From NCBI RefSeq assembly GCF_001635455.1, contig NZ_LWEH01000613.1, forward strand, positions 206,756 to 270,755: a DNA stretch of 64,000 bases. The letters are read 5' to 3'. Positions within the stretch are counted from its first letter, which is position 1. Every line of letters starts with the position of its first letter. The position numbers and the translations under genes were made by a program. Under the pieces are notes generated by a model. It saw only the letters and a program-made list of their open reading frames with translations. It did no database searches and was not told the DNA's origin. The DNA comes from Vibrio sp. HI00D65. Its GTDB lineage: Bacteria; Pseudomonadota; Gammaproteobacteria; Enterobacterales; Vibrionaceae. This document shows, piece after piece, positions 36,245 through 45,493 of the stretch.

Positions 36245-37083
36245 CGCTGAGGTTCCTTATCTGGGTTAAAAATCAAAACAAGCTGGCCGTCTTGTTCGGC
36301 AATACGACCAGTGAAAAGGGGATGTGGACCGATACTGACAGGCACGATATTTAGCAGTTCGACGGGTAAAATATCGTTTGGTTGTAACTTAACGACATCA
36401 CTTAAAGTCATTGTCTTTTTACTGAGTACAGCATTGAGACGAACAGGGGTTGATTCTAGAGAGCGACAAAAAGGCTGGAAAAGATCCTTAGCTTCTTGCA
36501 ACTCCAACTGCTCAATCATGGTTTGAATCATTGTGTTATCGATCTTTAGATGAATAACACCTTGGTAATCTTCTAATGTAATTGAGAGTTCAGCGTGCAA
36601 CCCAATACCGCAAGGTGCTTCATAGTCACAGGTTTGCCACATTTCTTGAGGAGCGAGCCAATTGGTGATAACTCGGCTGATCCTCTCTTGTAAGCGTAAA
36701 TCACTTGCCGTTAATGATTGGGTGTAACGTTCTGTATTGGCACCATAAAAACGGTCAGCTAAACGGCTGAGTGTTTCGACATTACTATGGATATAAAGTG
36801 TTCCTCCATCTCGGTGTTCATAGGTAGAAGTCTGTTTTTTATCCAGTGATGTTGCACAAAATCGATGCAGGTCTAAAGAGGTTAAGCGAGTCTCAATTTT
36901 GTTTGAGCTCAGCCAAACTTGTAATTCATTAGTAAGGGTAGAACAGGACTCAAAAATCAAATTTTGGAGTTTTTTTCGAATGATATGGATCGGTTTACCT
37001 AACAACTCTACATCAAGTGGTTTTATATGTGAGATTGATTCATTGACACTGTTTTTCATGTGTATTTTACCGTGCCCTGACAT
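36241..37083 (-). CDS. fliM: Flagellar switch protein FliM, divergent (lateral)
   Basis: 280 residues, shorter than polar FliM (about 330-350). It has a CheC-like middle region and a C-terminal SpoA domain (LPVELLNIVPVSIG...FTGRIAEQDGQLVLIF). The N-terminal LSQxEIDALL motif that binds CheY-P in polar FliM is absent, and I see no GGxG motif in the middle domain. ATG at 37083 is used; ATG at 37059 is an alternative. It is the first gene of fliMNPQR-flhBA. Confidence 0.85.
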   Translation of the reverse strand: MSGHGKIHMKNSVNESISHIKPLDVELLGKPIHIIRKKLQNLIFESCSTLTNELQVWLSSNKIETRLTSLDLHRFCATSLDKKQTSTYEHRDGGTLYIHSNVETLSRLADRFYGANTERYTQSLTASDLRLQERISRVITNWLAPQEMWQTCDYEAPCGIGLHAELSITLEDYQGVIHLKIDNTMIQTMIEQLELQEAKDLFQPFCRSLESTPVRLNAVLSKKTMTLSDVVKLQPNDILPVELLNIVPVSIGPHPLFTGRIAEQDGQLVLIFNPDKEPQR

Positions 37084-37459
37084 AAGTGGTGACCAAGATT
37101 TAATTTTTTCACAGGATACACATAAATTTTTATAACTTTTTAGCTTTAGGTTTAAAGATTGTGACTTTCGTTCATATGTTGATTTTAATGGGTGCTGTGC
37201 ACTTTTAATATGAAATTTAATTCGCTAATTTTATCTATCGATTGACTTATTAATAATTCAGTCAGTGAACAGGGTTCATTTGACCTAAATGGTTTTAGTT
37301 ATTCTTGATTAGAATTTTTTCTTATTGTTTAAGCTTAATTTTTCTTTTTCAGTTTGTATATATGAGAGCTTTTAAGGATATTGGTGCATATTCGATGATT
37401 ACTAGCCTTTGGCGAGTTCGACGACCGTTCAGGTATGGCTGTTTTATGGTGTTAACTCC
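37084..37459. other. AT-rich divergent control region between fliM and motY-lafK
   Basis: 376 bases, strongly AT-rich. It should hold promoters for the fliM operon (minus) and the motY-lafK-fliEFGHIJ operon (plus). No clear sigma-54 site is seen. Several A/T tracts and the palindromic GTGCTGTGCAC at about 37192-37202 may be binding sites. Confidence 0.4.
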
Positions 37460-38392
37460 ATGAAAAGCTATGTATTAAGGTTGTTGATTTCAAGTTGCTT
37501 TATATCCATTAATGCAGCGTTAGCTGTAGAGGATCTAAAGATTCCTATGGACCTTTCTATTTGGTCATATAAAGGAAATAAGTTTGAATGCAACTTGAAT
37601 CATTCAGATGTTCCGCAGGGGAAGTTTTATTTCCGGTCGGAAGCTGGAGGACGTGACTTATTTATTACTGACATTGATGTTAGTAAATGGAATAGGGTAC
37701 TGCTTGAGAGTAAGAGTCCGCCATGGGAAAAGAGAGTTGTCATAAAAGAGATGGCATCATATTCACCGGAAAAGACAAATCACAGCATTATGTTCTCTGA
37801 CGGAGTCAATTCTCTTATTAAAGATATTAAGTCAGGGAGTTGGATTCAATTATCACTCAGTCGAAATGATTTTTATGCCACTCAGCGTATAACAATACCG
37901 ACCATTCAAATGCAGCAGGCATTAACTTCCTATCAACAATGCCGTGAAAACTTACCAAAGCTTTCATTTACTCAGGCTCGTGATCAAAGTATTTATTTTC
38001 AGCTTGGCCAAACGAAACTCGAACCTTCTCAGGAAAGCACAATTGCTGATCTAAATCGATATGTTGAAGTTGATGATCGTGTTGTCGCCATTTTGATTGA
38101 TGGTCATACAGACAATGTCGGGTCTAAGTTTACAAACTTAAATATATCGCGCCAACGAGCTGAGGAAGTGGCCGAGGCTCTGATTCAGTTTGGTATAGAT
38201 CGTAACATCATTCAAATCCGAGCTCATGGCGACCGATATCCTATTGCCAGCAATGCTACTCCTGTAGGGCAAGCGAAAAACCGCCGGGTTACTCTAAGGT
38301 TGGTAAGAGAAAATGAACGTATTACTGGCATAGAGAAATCGGAAGTGAAGCAACCCTCATCCCCCAAACAAGAGAAGGTACAGGTTCAATGA
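37460..38392 (+). CDS. motY: MotY-like sodium/proton motor accessory protein (lateral)
   Basis: 310 residues from ATG 37460, giving a signal peptide that ends NAALA; an upstream frame start at 37409 has no support. The N-terminal half resembles MotY, and the C-terminal OmpA-like domain has LIDGHTDNVGSKFTNLNIS and RQRAEEVAEALIQFGID for peptidoglycan binding. Lateral systems of V. parahaemolyticus have a MotY of this kind, needed for the H+ motor (T ring). It overlaps lafK by 4 bases (ATGA). Confidence 0.87.
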   Translation: MKSYVLRLLISSCFISINAALAVEDLKIPMDLSIWSYKGNKFECNLNHSDVPQGKFYFRSEAGGRDLFITDIDVSKWNRVLLESKSPPWEKRVVIKEMASYSPEKTNHSIMFSDGVNSLIKDIKSGSWIQLSLSRNDFYATQRITIPTIQMQQALTSYQQCRENLPKLSFTQARDQSIYFQLGQTKLEPSQESTIADLNRYVEVDDRVVAILIDGHTDNVGSKFTNLNISRQRAEEVAEALIQFGIDRNIIQIRAHGDRYPIASNATPVGQAKNRRVTLRLVRENERITGIEKSEVKQPSSPKQEKVQVQ

Positions 38393-39723
38393 CGATGAAA
38401 ATGGATATTTTGTTGGTTGAGCCCAATGAAAAACTGGCTCAACCCATGCTGGATATACTTGAGCATGCGGGCTATTCGATACGCCACTGCCGTACCGGTC
38501 GCAGTGCGCTTTTAGAGAATAGTGCAGGCATTACTTTGGTTAGCACAAATTTAACCGATATGTGCGCACGTGAGTTTGTTGCATGTCATCAGAAACAAGC
38601 GCAGCGGGGGGTTGTGATTGCTGTTGTCGAGCAGGACCAAGGTATTTTAGCTGCTGAAACTATGCAATCTGGTGCAACTGATTATTTACTTCGCCCGTTT
38701 GAGTCTAACCAGCTACTCACTTTGTTGAGACGAGTCGAAGATCTAGGTAAACCATTAGCGAATATAGTGACTGAGTCATGGCGGAGTAAACAAGTTCTTC
38801 AATTAGCACACCGAGCGGCGCGCACTAATGCGAGCGTACTGATCACTGGGGAGTCTGGTACCGGAAAGGAGCTATTGGCACGCTATGTTCATGAGCAATC
38901 ACCAAAGGCCAATGGTCCTTTTGTGGCGGTAAACTGTGCTGCAATTCCAGAGTCTATGTTGGAGGCTGTACTGTTTGGTCATGTGAAAGGGGCATTCACT
39001 GGGGCCGTTAATTCTCAACATGGGAAGTTTGAAGAAGCGAATAATGGCACGATTCTTTTGGATGAAATTGGGGAGATGTCTCCTTCGGTACAAGCCAAAA
39101 TATTACGAGTCTTACAAGAGCGTGAAGTGGAGAAAGTGGGTAGCCATAAGTCGATTCAACTCGATATACGAGTGATCGCGGCAACAAACAAAGACTTACG
39201 AGAGGAAGTTCAAAAAGGTACTTTTCGCGAAGACCTTTACTATCGTTTAGATGTTTTACCTTTACACTGGCCATCGTTACGCGAACGAGAAGAGGATATT
39301 CTTCCAATCGCTCAATTCTTTATTGGGAAATACCAAGATGGCAGTCGTTGCCACTTATCACAAGATGCTATGTCTGCACTTTGCCAATACAAGTGGCCAG
39401 GAAACATTCGCGAACTCGAAAATGTTATTCAACGAGCCCTCGTGATGCGTCACGGCGATTATATTACTTCGAGTGACTTGATGTTACCGATGGAATCCTC
39501 GACATCAGAGCCCTCTTTAGAGCCTGCGTCAAGCTTTAGTCACATAGAAGCTAAAAAGCATGCTGAATTTCAATTCATACTCGAAAAATTACGTCAGTTT
39601 GGTGGAAACCGAACTAAAACCGCTAATGCCTTGGGTGTATCGACACGAGCCCTCCGTTACAAGCTTGCAGCTATGCGTGAGCACGGCATTGATTTGCAGT
39701 CAGAGCTCGGCTCGGCTGCCTAA
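38389..39723 (+). CDS. lafK: Lateral flagellar sigma-54-dependent regulator LafK
   Basis: 444 residues with a receiver-like N-terminal domain (1-120), an AAA+ domain with Walker A GESGTGKE (154-161), the sigma-54-contact loop GAFTGA (201-206) and DEIGEM, and a C-terminal Fis-type HTH (TANALGVSTRALRYKL). The receiver lacks the phospho-acceptor: the strand reads ITLVSTNLTDM, with Ser52 where Asp is expected. It should therefore act without phosphorylation. It is the master activator of early lateral genes and probably acts at the promoter at 11709-11724. Confidence 0.94.
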   Translation: MTMKMDILLVEPNEKLAQPMLDILEHAGYSIRHCRTGRSALLENSAGITLVSTNLTDMCAREFVACHQKQAQRGVVIAVVEQDQGILAAETMQSGATDYLLRPFESNQLLTLLRRVEDLGKPLANIVTESWRSKQVLQLAHRAARTNASVLITGESGTGKELLARYVHEQSPKANGPFVAVNCAAIPESMLEAVLFGHVKGAFTGAVNSQHGKFEEANNGTILLDEIGEMSPSVQAKILRVLQEREVEKVGSHKSIQLDIRVIAATNKDLREEVQKGTFREDLYYRLDVLPLHWPSLREREEDILPIAQFFIGKYQDGSRCHLSQDAMSALCQYKWPGNIRELENVIQRALVMRHGDYITSSDLMLPMESSTSEPSLEPASSFSHIEAKKHAEFQFILEKLRQFGGNRTKTANALGVSTRALRYKLAAMREHGIDLQSELGSAA

Positions 39724-39737
39724 AAGGAGAATAATTG

Positions 39738-40094
39738 ATGATAAGTCAACCTACAAATGCGGTATCAGCAGAGCAATTAATGTTGTCTAAAATGGAGGCC
39801 ATGAAAACGCAGGTTCAGCCAACAGAATTTGTTGTGAGTGTAAACCCTTTAGACCAAGAGAACACCAACACCCCCTTGTCTTTTTCAGAAGCGATGACTG
39901 GTGTTTTGGATACGGTTAACCAACATCAATCGCTTGCCAGTCAAAGAATGACTGCAGTTGAAACGGGCAAGAGTGATGATTTAGTTGGTGCGATGGTCGC
40001 AAGTCAGAAAGCGAGCCTGTCGTTCAATGCTTTGATGCAAGTACGTAACAAAGTTGTGATGTCGTTTGAAGATATAATGAAGATGCCGGTGTAA
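39738..40094 (+). CDS. fliE: Flagellar MS-ring/rod adaptor FliE (lateral)
   Basis: 118 residues from ATG 39738, seven bases after AAAGGAGA. The C-terminal part holds the conserved SQKASLSFNALMQVRNKVV helix region. FliE joins the MS ring to the proximal rod. It is 14 bases after lafK in the same operon. Confidence 0.93.
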   Translation: MISQPTNAVSAEQLMLSKMEAMKTQVQPTEFVVSVNPLDQENTNTPLSFSEAMTGVLDTVNQHQSLASQRMTAVETGKSDDLVGAMVASQKASLSFNALMQVRNKVVMSFEDIMKMPV

Positions 40095-40097
40095 TCA

Positions 40098-41834
40098 ATG
40101 TCAGAATTAACCACGCAAGTTGCCGGAAGTCCAGTTGCTCATGCCGGGTCTACATATAAAGGTATGGACGAGGTAACCAGTAAGTTGAAACACTTATGGT
40201 CGAGTAGTCAGCGTAACCTTGTGTTATCTGCTGTTTTAGCAGCCATTGTCGCCGCGATTATTGTCGTTGCCCTTTGGAGTTCATCTCAGAGCTTCCGTCC
40301 GCTTTATAGCCAACAAGAACGTTTTGATATTGGTGAAATCGTTTCTGTGCTAGAAACGGAGGGCATTAGTTACCGCATGCAGGAACAAAACGGACAAGTA
40401 TTGGTTCCAGAAGGTGAAGTCGCACACATCCGTATGTTGCTCGCTTCGAAAGGTGTTAAAGCTAAATTACCGACTGGGCTGGAGTCTTTGAGTGAGGACA
40501 GTTCACTGGGTACCAGTCAATTTATTGAGACGGCACGTTATCGACATGGACTAGAGGGGGAGTTAGTTCGCACTATTATGTCACTTAATGCGGTATCAAA
40601 TGCAAGAGTGCATTTGGCGATACCCCGCCAGACCTTATTTGTTCGTCAAAATACCGAAAATCCGTCTGCTTCAGTTATGTTAGAGCTGAAGCCGGGAAAT
40701 AATTTAAAAAGCGAGCAAGTTGAAGCAATCATTAACTTGGTTGTCGGTAGTGTAACGGCAATGAAACCTGAGTTTGTTTCAGTTATCGATCAATATGGCC
40801 GTTTGTTGAGCGCGGATGTCGCATCTCCTGAAGCGGGTAAGGTCAACGCAAAGTATCTTGAGTATCAAAAGAGTGTTGAAAAGCAAATCATTCGCCGTGC
40901 GGCGGACATGTTAACGCCTATTGTCGGTCCGAGTAACTTCCGCGTTCAAGTTGCAGCTGATATGAACTTTAGCCAAGTAGAGGAAACACAAGAGGTTCTC
41001 GATAATGCCCCTGTTGTTCGTAATGAACATACCATACAAAATAGCTCTATCGATCAAATTGCGCTTGGTGTTCCTGGCACGCTGAGTAACCAACCCCCAG
41101 TCACCGGCGAGACAGCAACGAATGATAGCCAAAATTCCAATGCACGTTCCGAGGTGAATCGTCAATATGCGGTGGGCAGCAGTATTCGCCGTACTCAATA
41201 TCAACAAGGTCAAATTGAAAAGTTAAGTGTCTCCGTATTACTGAATTCACAGGCTGCACCGGATGGCGTCGCATGGAGTGAAGCGGATAAAACGCAAATC
41301 TCAGCCATGATCATGGACGCGGTCGGTATCTCAAATGCACGTGGTGATAGTTTGAGCCTGATGAGCTTCAACTTTACACCAATTGAGATTGATGCACCGC
41401 CAGCTCTGCCATGGTGGCAAGATGCGACGGTACAACAGCCACTACGATATGTGATTGGTGGAATGCTTGGCTTAGCGATGATTTTCTTTGTTCTACGTCC
41501 ACTGACTATGCATCTCACCGGAAAGGATATACCGATTCAAGAGCAGAGTTCGACGGAGCCAAAAATCGAACCGGAATACGACAATTTACAGACTCGTGAA
41601 GAGCGCGAACGAGAAGAGCGACTTAACCGAAAATTATCAGAGAAAGGGATTGCCGTCTCATCAGGTTTGGATGTCAACAGTGACATGCTTCCAGCTGCGG
41701 ATTCTCCTCTTGAGACTCAATTGAAGCATCTACAGCTTATTGCTAATGAAGAGCCAGAGCGTGTAGCCGAAATTCTGAAACAATGGGTAAACATCAATGA
41801 ACACAACACCGTCGACCTCAAAGCAGACGCTTAG
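40098..41834 (+). CDS. fliF: Flagellar MS-ring protein FliF (lateral)
   Basis: 578 residues with two membrane helices (near 38-58 and 446-464) and the periplasmic ring-building motifs in between (GISYRMQEQNGQVLVPEG, LEGELVRTIMSLNAVSNARV). The C-terminal tail binds FliG. The 3' end overlaps fliG by 38 bases, longer than the usual few-base overlap. Confidence 0.95.
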   Translation: MSELTTQVAGSPVAHAGSTYKGMDEVTSKLKHLWSSSQRNLVLSAVLAAIVAAIIVVALWSSSQSFRPLYSQQERFDIGEIVSVLETEGISYRMQEQNGQVLVPEGEVAHIRMLLASKGVKAKLPTGLESLSEDSSLGTSQFIETARYRHGLEGELVRTIMSLNAVSNARVHLAIPRQTLFVRQNTENPSASVMLELKPGNNLKSEQVEAIINLVVGSVTAMKPEFVSVIDQYGRLLSADVASPEAGKVNAKYLEYQKSVEKQIIRRAADMLTPIVGPSNFRVQVAADMNFSQVEETQEVLDNAPVVRNEHTIQNSSIDQIALGVPGTLSNQPPVTGETATNDSQNSNARSEVNRQYAVGSSIRRTQYQQGQIEKLSVSVLLNSQAAPDGVAWSEADKTQISAMIMDAVGISNARGDSLSLMSFNFTPIEIDAPPALPWWQDATVQQPLRYVIGGMLGLAMIFFVLRPLTMHLTGKDIPIQEQSSTEPKIEPEYDNLQTREEREREERLNRKLSEKGIAVSSGLDVNSDMLPAADSPLETQLKHLQLIANEEPERVAEILKQWVNINEHNTVDLKADA

Positions 41835-42816
41835 TTATGTAGAACAAACCGCACTTGTGTTGCTGGGGATGGGAGAAGACGCGGCCGCGAAAGTTCTTCA
41901 GAGTTTCACCCGAGATGAAACCCAGCGTGTAACACGTGCAATGGCTAAACTGAATGGCATTAAAAGTGATTCAGCTCGTGGTGTCATCCAGAATTTTTTT
42001 GACGATTTTCGTGAGCATAGTGGTATTCGTGGAGCATCAAAAGAGTACTTGTCCAATACGTTACGTAAAGCACTAGGTAACGATTTAGCGAAAGGCTTAC
42101 TCAATCATTTATACGGTGATGAGATTCGAAATAATATGCAACGCTTACAATGGGTTGAAGCAGAGACGTTAGCGCGTTTCATCTTGAATGAGCACCCGCA
42201 GATGCAAGCTATCTTTTTAGCGTATTTACCAGCAGATAGCTCCTCGACTGTTTTGAAACATCTCCCTCAGGATTACCATGATGAGATCCTTTTCCGTATC
42301 GCTCAATTACAAGATATTGATCACCAGGTCGCTAACGATTTACATGAACTGGTAGAACGTTGCATTGATAAAGTATCAGCCAGTCAGAGCACACCATTGT
42401 CGGGAGTGAAACAAGCCGCTGACATCATTAACCGCTTTGAAGGCGACCGAGCATCGTTAATGGAGATGCTTAAGTTGCATGATGAAAATGTGGTGAATGA
42501 GATCGAAGAAAACATGTTTGATTTCTTGGTATTAGGAAGGCAGCGTGAAGAGACGATGGATATATTGGTTCAACAAGTTCCTCTTGACCTGTGGGCTGTA
42601 GCACTCAAGGGAGCCGATATTTCGTTGCAGCAAGCGATAAAGCGCTCTATGCCTCAACGTATGATCAAAGCACTCGAGGATGATATGGAGGTACGTGGAG
42701 CCGTGGTTTTGAGTCGGGTTCACCGTGCTCGTCAAGAGATTATGCAGATGGTACGTGAGTTAGATGAGGCAGATGAAATTGAGTTAGTGCTCTATGAAGA
42801 GCCAACCTTGGAGTAA
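41797..42816 (+). CDS. fliG: Flagellar switch protein FliG (lateral)
   Basis: 339 residues. The N terminus has VEQTALVLLGMGEDAAAKVLQ, the middle has the EHPQ motif (LNEHPQMQAIFLAYLP), and the C terminus has the charged torque helix region (LDLWAVALKGADISLQQAI, RMIKALEDDMEVRG). It couples the stator to rotation. The start lies 38 bases inside fliF. Confidence 0.95.
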   Translation: MNTTPSTSKQTLSYVEQTALVLLGMGEDAAAKVLQSFTRDETQRVTRAMAKLNGIKSDSARGVIQNFFDDFREHSGIRGASKEYLSNTLRKALGNDLAKGLLNHLYGDEIRNNMQRLQWVEAETLARFILNEHPQMQAIFLAYLPADSSSTVLKHLPQDYHDEILFRIAQLQDIDHQVANDLHELVERCIDKVSASQSTPLSGVKQAADIINRFEGDRASLMEMLKLHDENVVNEIEENMFDFLVLGRQREETMDILVQQVPLDLWAVALKGADISLQQAIKRSMPQRMIKALEDDMEVRGAVVLSRVHRARQEIMQMVRELDEADEIELVLYEEPTLE

Positions 42817-42820
42817 GGGT

Positions 42821-43576
42821 ATGGCAGAAAAAGTTAACAGTACGATGCGACTACCACCCAGCGGCTATCGTCTACACCGTTTTCCTCCTTTGGCGCAGCC
42901 TGTGAATGTTGAAAGTGATCTCACAATGGATAGTCAGAGTTGGCAAAATACTCAGGCTGATGTTCAAGAGCAACTAGAGGCGGGCTTTCAACAAGGCTTA
43001 CAACAAGGTCATGATGAAGGTTTACGTCAAGGTACTGAACAGGGTAAACAGCAAGGCCTACTTGATGGACAAAAAGAGGGTTTTCAGAAGGGATTTGTCT
43101 CTGGAGAGCACTCTGGTAAGCAAGCTTTTGTTGAAGCCGCCAAGCCTGTTCATGAATTATTCCAAGCTTTATCTCGTAGGCAAAGTGAAAAGGAACAGCA
43201 ACAGCGACATATGATTTGCGAATTGGTGCAAAAGGTAGCTCAGCAAGTTATTCGTGCTGAATTAACTTTGATGCCACAGCAGATTTTGGCGTTGGTAGAC
43301 GAAACTTTATCGGCAATGCCAAGCAAAGCAGAATCGGTGGTTGTGCATCTAAACCCGCAAGATCTCGATCGAATTGTACAGATCAATACCGATCTACCGG
43401 CGGCTTGGAAATTGGTGGCGAATGTGGAATTACCCATTGGTGGCTGCCAGCTCGTGACTGAAGATGCGGAAGCTGATGCAAGTTGTGATTCTAGACTACA
43501 AGCCTGTATGGATAACGTGAAACAGCATTTGCTTGATGAAGTGACCTTGCCACCGGTTGATGTGGCGAATGAGTAG
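42821..43576 (+). CDS. fliH: Flagellar export ATPase regulator FliH (lateral)
   Basis: 251 residues from ATG 42821, which has GGAG seven bases upstream; an earlier in-frame start at 42794 lies inside fliG. Residues 50-100 contain a run of GxxxG-type repeats (QGLQQGHDEGLRQGTEQGKQ), the mark of FliH. The C-terminal domain binds FliI. It overlaps fliI by 8 bases. Confidence 0.93.
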   Translation: MAEKVNSTMRLPPSGYRLHRFPPLAQPVNVESDLTMDSQSWQNTQADVQEQLEAGFQQGLQQGHDEGLRQGTEQGKQQGLLDGQKEGFQKGFVSGEHSGKQAFVEAAKPVHELFQALSRRQSEKEQQQRHMICELVQKVAQQVIRAELTLMPQQILALVDETLSAMPSKAESVVVHLNPQDLDRIVQINTDLPAAWKLVANVELPIGGCQLVTEDAEADASCDSRLQACMDNVKQHLLDEVTLPPVDVANE

Positions 43577-44921
43577 CTGTTTGAATCACGATTTACTCAA
43601 TGAACGCTTGAGTGATGCGTTAGCTTCTCTCGACTCTATTCCTGTGGCAAAAGTAACGGGGAGGTTGATCAAAGTTAACGGTTTGATGTTACAAGCTGTA
43701 GGTTGCCGATTTAAGTTAGAGCAACGTTGCTTAATTGAAACCGCAGAAGGCGATTTAATCGAAGCGCAAGTCGTTGGTTTTGAACATACGGTGGCGTACT
43801 TAATGCCAATTCGTCGCTTAGGAGGGTTGTTTGCAGGGGCAAAAGTTATTCCGCTTGATGGTGACAGTACAATACAACTGAGTTCACACTGGTTGGGTCG
43901 AGTTGTCAATGGTTTAGGGGAACCTTTCGATGATGGTGCACCACTGAAAGGTGGTGATCGCGTCTCTCTTGAGGCTAGACCTATAAATCCACTCAAACGT
44001 CGCCCAGTCGACACCCCACTCGATGTCGGTGTTCGTGCCATTAACGGTTTACTGACTGTAGGTAAGGGACAGCGCATTGGTTTGATGGCCGGTAGTGGTG
44101 TGGGTAAAAGTGTTTTAATGGGCATGATCACCCAAAATACTCAAGCCGATGTGATTGTGGTTGGTTTGATTGGCGAGCGAGGTCGAGAAGTTCGAGAGTT
44201 TATTGAACGCAATTTGACCCCTGAAGCGCGAAAAAAGGCAGTAATTATTGCAGCACCAGCCGATGAATCGCCTTTGATGCGTTTACGTGCGACTTTACTT
44301 TGTCATCGTGTAGCCGAATATTTTCGTGATCAAGGTAAAGATGTATTATTACTGATGGATTCACTGACGCGTTATGCTATGGCACAGCGTGAGATAGCTT
44401 TGTCATTGGGCGAGCCTCCAGCATCACGAGGTTACCCACCTTCGGTATTTAGTGTTCTCCCACAATTGTTGGAGCGTGCTGGCAATAGTGACAATCCTGA
44501 TGGAAGCTTAACGGCAATCTATACAGTACTTGCTGAAGGGGATGATCAGCAAGACCCTGTTGTTGATTCAGCTCGAGCTATTCTTGATGGGCATGTGGTA
44601 TTGTCTCGTCAATTAGCCGAGCAAGGTCATTATCCTGCGATCGACATTAATGCTTCTATTAGTCGTTGTATGAATGCTTGTACCCATGAAGCGCACAGCC
44701 AGCTTGCTAATAACTTTCGTCAGTTGTACTCCAACTACTTACAAGTCAAAGAATTGTTACCTTTGGGGGGGTATCAGCCGGGACAGGACTCTGAGCTAGA
44801 TCTATCTGTATCTAAGTATCCACACCTTCGATCATACTTACAGCAATCGGCTAGTGAGCCTGTCGACTACTCAACCAGTTTGCGTGCACTGACCCAAATT
44901 TTTAATAGCGATCAATCATGA
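43569..44921 (+). CDS. fliI: Flagellum-specific ATPase FliI (lateral)
   Basis: 450 residues from ATG 43569. Walker A is GLMAGSGVGKSVLMG and Walker B is in VLLLMDSLTRYAMAQRE, with the FliI/type III ATPase signature PSVFSVLPQLLERAG. It feeds substrates to the export gate. In-frame starts at 43557 and 43560 exist; 43569 overlaps the fliH stop in the usual way. Confidence 0.96.
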   Translation: MSSCLNHDLLNERLSDALASLDSIPVAKVTGRLIKVNGLMLQAVGCRFKLEQRCLIETAEGDLIEAQVVGFEHTVAYLMPIRRLGGLFAGAKVIPLDGDSTIQLSSHWLGRVVNGLGEPFDDGAPLKGGDRVSLEARPINPLKRRPVDTPLDVGVRAINGLLTVGKGQRIGLMAGSGVGKSVLMGMITQNTQADVIVVGLIGERGREVREFIERNLTPEARKKAVIIAAPADESPLMRLRATLLCHRVAEYFRDQGKDVLLLMDSLTRYAMAQREIALSLGEPPASRGYPPSVFSVLPQLLERAGNSDNPDGSLTAIYTVLAEGDDQQDPVVDSARAILDGHVVLSRQLAEQGHYPAIDINASISRCMNACTHEAHSQLANNFRQLYSNYLQVKELLPLGGYQPGQDSELDLSVSKYPHLRSYLQQSASEPVDYSTSLRALTQIFNSDQS

Positions 44922-44929
44922 GGTAAGCT

Positions 44930-45370
44930 TTGGAATCGAAGTTAAAAGCTGTTGGCAAGCTTTGCCAAGTGGAAGAAAAGCAAAGAGATAGGGTTTGTCA
45001 GCAGCTTGATGTCATGCGTTTGCGCCATTCACATTTAACCTTGCAGTTAGAGCAGCTGTCGGCGTTGAAAGCTAATGTTGGGCAATCGGCAATCACCACT
45101 TCTGATCTTAATAGTGCTAGCTTAATGAACTTAAATCGTGTCGATCAGATGCTACAAAAGATGTTATATCATCATGAGCAGGAGCAGGCTGTGATGTTGG
45201 CTGAGTGTACATCGATACAAAAGCAGCTAGAATCCAAGCATGCTCGTGTTAAAGGGTTAGAAAACGTTCTTGAGCGCTGGCGCAATAAGCAAAATTATCA
45301 GAAAGCACAACAAGAGCAAAAATTAGTAGAAGATATTATCAATTCACGAGTTAAGCGAAGAAGCTTATAG
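44930..45370 (+). CDS. fliJ: Flagellar export stalk protein FliJ (lateral)
   Basis: 146 residues, nearly all coiled coil with many Gln, Lys and Glu, fitting FliJ, the central stalk of the FliI ring. The start is TTG at 44930, with GAGGT five bases upstream. It is the last gene of the lateral cluster; the next gene is on the other strand. Confidence 0.88.
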   Translation: MESKLKAVGKLCQVEEKQRDRVCQQLDVMRLRHSHLTLQLEQLSALKANVGQSAITTSDLNSASLMNLNRVDQMLQKMLYHHEQEQAVMLAECTSIQKQLESKHARVKGLENVLERWRNKQNYQKAQQEQKLVEDIINSRVKRRSL

Positions 45371-45446
45371 CCTTTCCCCTCAAATTGAACTCATTAGTGA
45401 TCACCCTCTATTGTTATATGAACGTCTGGTAAATGGTTGACCTCGG

Positions 45447-45482
45447 TCCATGATAGCTCAACTTATGTATCACTATCATGGA
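45447..45482. repeat. Perfect inverted repeat at the right edge of the flagellar cluster
   Basis: TCCATGATAG (45447-45456) and CTATCATGGA (45473-45482) are perfect complements around a 16-base spacer. No T-run follows on either side. It could be a terminator of an unusual kind, or an operator. Confidence 0.6.
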
Positions 45483-45493
45483 TTAAGGATAGG

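Noticed and set aside
37385..37410. Possible sigma-54 site before motY (TTGGTGCATATTCGATGA)
   Set aside because: The -12 element does not match and spacing is off.
9296..45370. Reading the cluster as the polar flagellar system
   Set aside because: There is no flhF, flhG, flrB/flrC or che gene and no multiple flagellin set, while lafK, lafS, lafT/lafU and a single lafA are present.
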